Assembly: GCA_017983955.1 (NCBI GenBank)
Contig: JAGOAJ010000001.1
Coordinates: 62,001 to 126,000 of the forward strand
DNA: 64,000 nucleotides
Reading direction: 5' to 3'
Origin: Burkholderiaceae bacterium
Lineage (GTDB): Bacteria; Pseudomonadota; Gammaproteobacteria; Burkholderiales; Burkholderiaceae_B
Numbering within the stretch: position 1 is the first letter of the stretch; every line of letters begins with the position of its first letter. The notes beneath the pieces are model-generated. The model did not search any database and was not told where the DNA came from. It was given only the letters and a program-made list of their open reading frames with translations. Both the position numbers and the translations under genes were made by a program. This document shows, piece by piece, positions 63,370 through 64,000 of this stretch.

Positions 63370-64000
63370 TTAATTGCCAGCCGACGCTGCTGCAACTTCA
63401 GCGGCGAAGTCTTCTACCTTGCGCTCTATGCCCTCGCCTACCACATACAAGGCAAAGCTCGAGATAGTCGCGCCCTTCTCCTTAAGCATCTGCTCGACGC
63501 TTTGCTTGTCATTTTTGACAAACGGCTGCGACATCAGAGTAACTTCTTTCAGGTACTTCTGAACCGCGCCTTCTACCATTTTGGTGACGATTTCAGCAGG
63601 CTTGCCAGATTCAGCGGCCTTCAGTTCGGCAACCGAGCGCTCGGCGGCGATATCGGCAGCAGGCACGCCACTGACATCCAATGCCTTAGGACGAGTTGCT
63701 GCAATATGCATGGCAAGGTCTTTGCCTGTTTCTTCGGGGCCGGTGAAATCAACCAGCACGCCTATGCGGCCGCCGTGTACGTAGCTGGCCAGCTGACCAG
63801 CTGTTTCAAAACGCTGAAAGCGACGTATGCTCATGTTTTCGCCTATCTTGCCGATCAGGCCAGCACGCGTAGACTCAACTGTGCCATCGCCCATAGGCAG
63901 AGCGCTTAGTGCGTCCACATCCGCTGGATTGCTGCTGATGATCAATTCTGCGATTTGATTGATAAAACCAATAAAATCATCGTTTTTAGCGACAAAGTCA
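63370..64000 (-). CDS. tsf: Elongation factor Ts, C-terminal portion
   Basis: The reading frame runs to the right edge of the window, so only the last about 210 residues are present and the N-terminus (TGAGMMDCK region) lies outside. The first visible residues [20 protein letters not shown] match the conserved [11 protein letters not shown] motif of EF-Ts; downstream [25 protein letters not shown]-type sequence ([13 protein letters not shown]) and [18 protein letters not shown] are also typical. It recycles EF-Tu-GDP. Next gene in the same direction is pyrH. Confidence 0.96.
   Translation of the reverse strand, partial: DFVAKNDDFIGFINQIAELIISSNPADVDALSALPMGDGTVESTRAGLIGKIGENMSIRRFQRFETAGQLASYVHGGRIGVLVDFTGPEETGKDLAMHIAATRPKALDVSGVPAADIAAERSVAELKAAESGKPAEIVTKMVEGAVQKYLKEVTLMSQPFVKNDKQSVEQMLKEKGATISSFALYVVGEGIERKVEDFAAEVAAASAGN

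Noticed and set aside
1-64000. CRISPR arrays, tRNA or rRNA genes, insertion sequences, prophage
   Set aside because: No regularly spaced repeats, cloverleaf-like segments, transposase or phage genes were recognised; gaps are short and gene content is chromosomal.

Overview
The window looks like a chromosomal segment of a betaproteobacterium of the order Burkholderiales, most likely family Alcaligenaceae. The strongest evidence is the right end. There, on the minus strand, the order tsf-pyrH-frr-uppS-cdsA-dxr-rseP-bamA-ompH/skp-lpxD-fabZ-lpxA-lpxB-rnhB-trmH-like is followed by a divergent ppsR/ppsA pair, the arrangement I know from Bordetella and its relatives. Base composition is moderate (about half GC by eye), lower than Bordetella. 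AUA isoleucine codons and CTAG tetranucleotides are conspicuously frequent. The species cannot be fixed from sequence alone.

Layout. (1) 1-2975: two zinc-less MDR-type quinone/alcohol dehydrogenases and an Old Yellow Enzyme, divergent from an HxlR regulator with an N-terminal cysteine; this looks like an electrophile/quinone-response locus. (2) 2976-3673: a 700-base stretch with no convincing gene. (3) 3674-8179: a complete branched-chain-amino-acid-type ABC transporter operon (binding protein, LivH, LivM, LivG, LivF). (4) 8220-11195: a HIT protein, a small periplasmic protein of unknown function, a CynX/NimT-type MFS carrier and an exported ankyrin protein. (5) 11341-14119: arsR-arsC-arsB plus an exported peroxiredoxin. 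(6) 14116-22856: an MFS carrier, then a non-homologous end-joining and stress island: ku-ligD, a tiny hydrophilic protein, a broken SDR gene, a GH15 glycoside hydrolase, an SDR and a sensory-rhodopsin-transducer (ASRT) family protein coupled to that SDR. (7) 22885-24765: a methyl-accepting chemotaxis protein behind an excellent sigma-28 promoter. (8) 24889-29219: pirin, a metallophosphoesterase, a YnfA-type membrane protein, acylphosphatase, a PHB-depolymerase-type esterase and an orphan small protein. (9) 29261-32988: a copper locus (DUF411 protein, CueR, CopZ, CopA) with two matching CueR-type promoters. (10) 33040-39490: a DUF3298 lipoprotein and a second ankyrin protein, then tatD-holB-tmk-mltG and divergent ygfZ. 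(11) 39546-42746: a valine-degradation cluster. (12) 42839-48689: rnfH-ratA, smpB, ogt, ndh and ppsA. (13) 48874-64000: ppsR and the large envelope-biogenesis/translation block.

How the genes work together. The right-hand block makes and inserts the outer membrane: UppS supplies the undecaprenyl carrier, CdsA the phospholipid precursor, LpxA/LpxD/LpxB lipid A, FabZ fatty acids, and BamA/Skp outer-membrane proteins, with RseP linking to the envelope stress response. The copper and arsenic loci are self-contained detoxification modules. Ku and LigD together suffice for two-protein bacterial end joining, and their neighbours are the kind usually induced in stationary phase or on drying. No tRNA, rRNA, CRISPR array, insertion sequence or prophage was seen. 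The most distinctive signals are the ASRT-SDR pair beside the end-joining genes, the paired CueR operators, the sigma-28 promoter, and a triple repeat/hairpin element between ppsA and ppsR.
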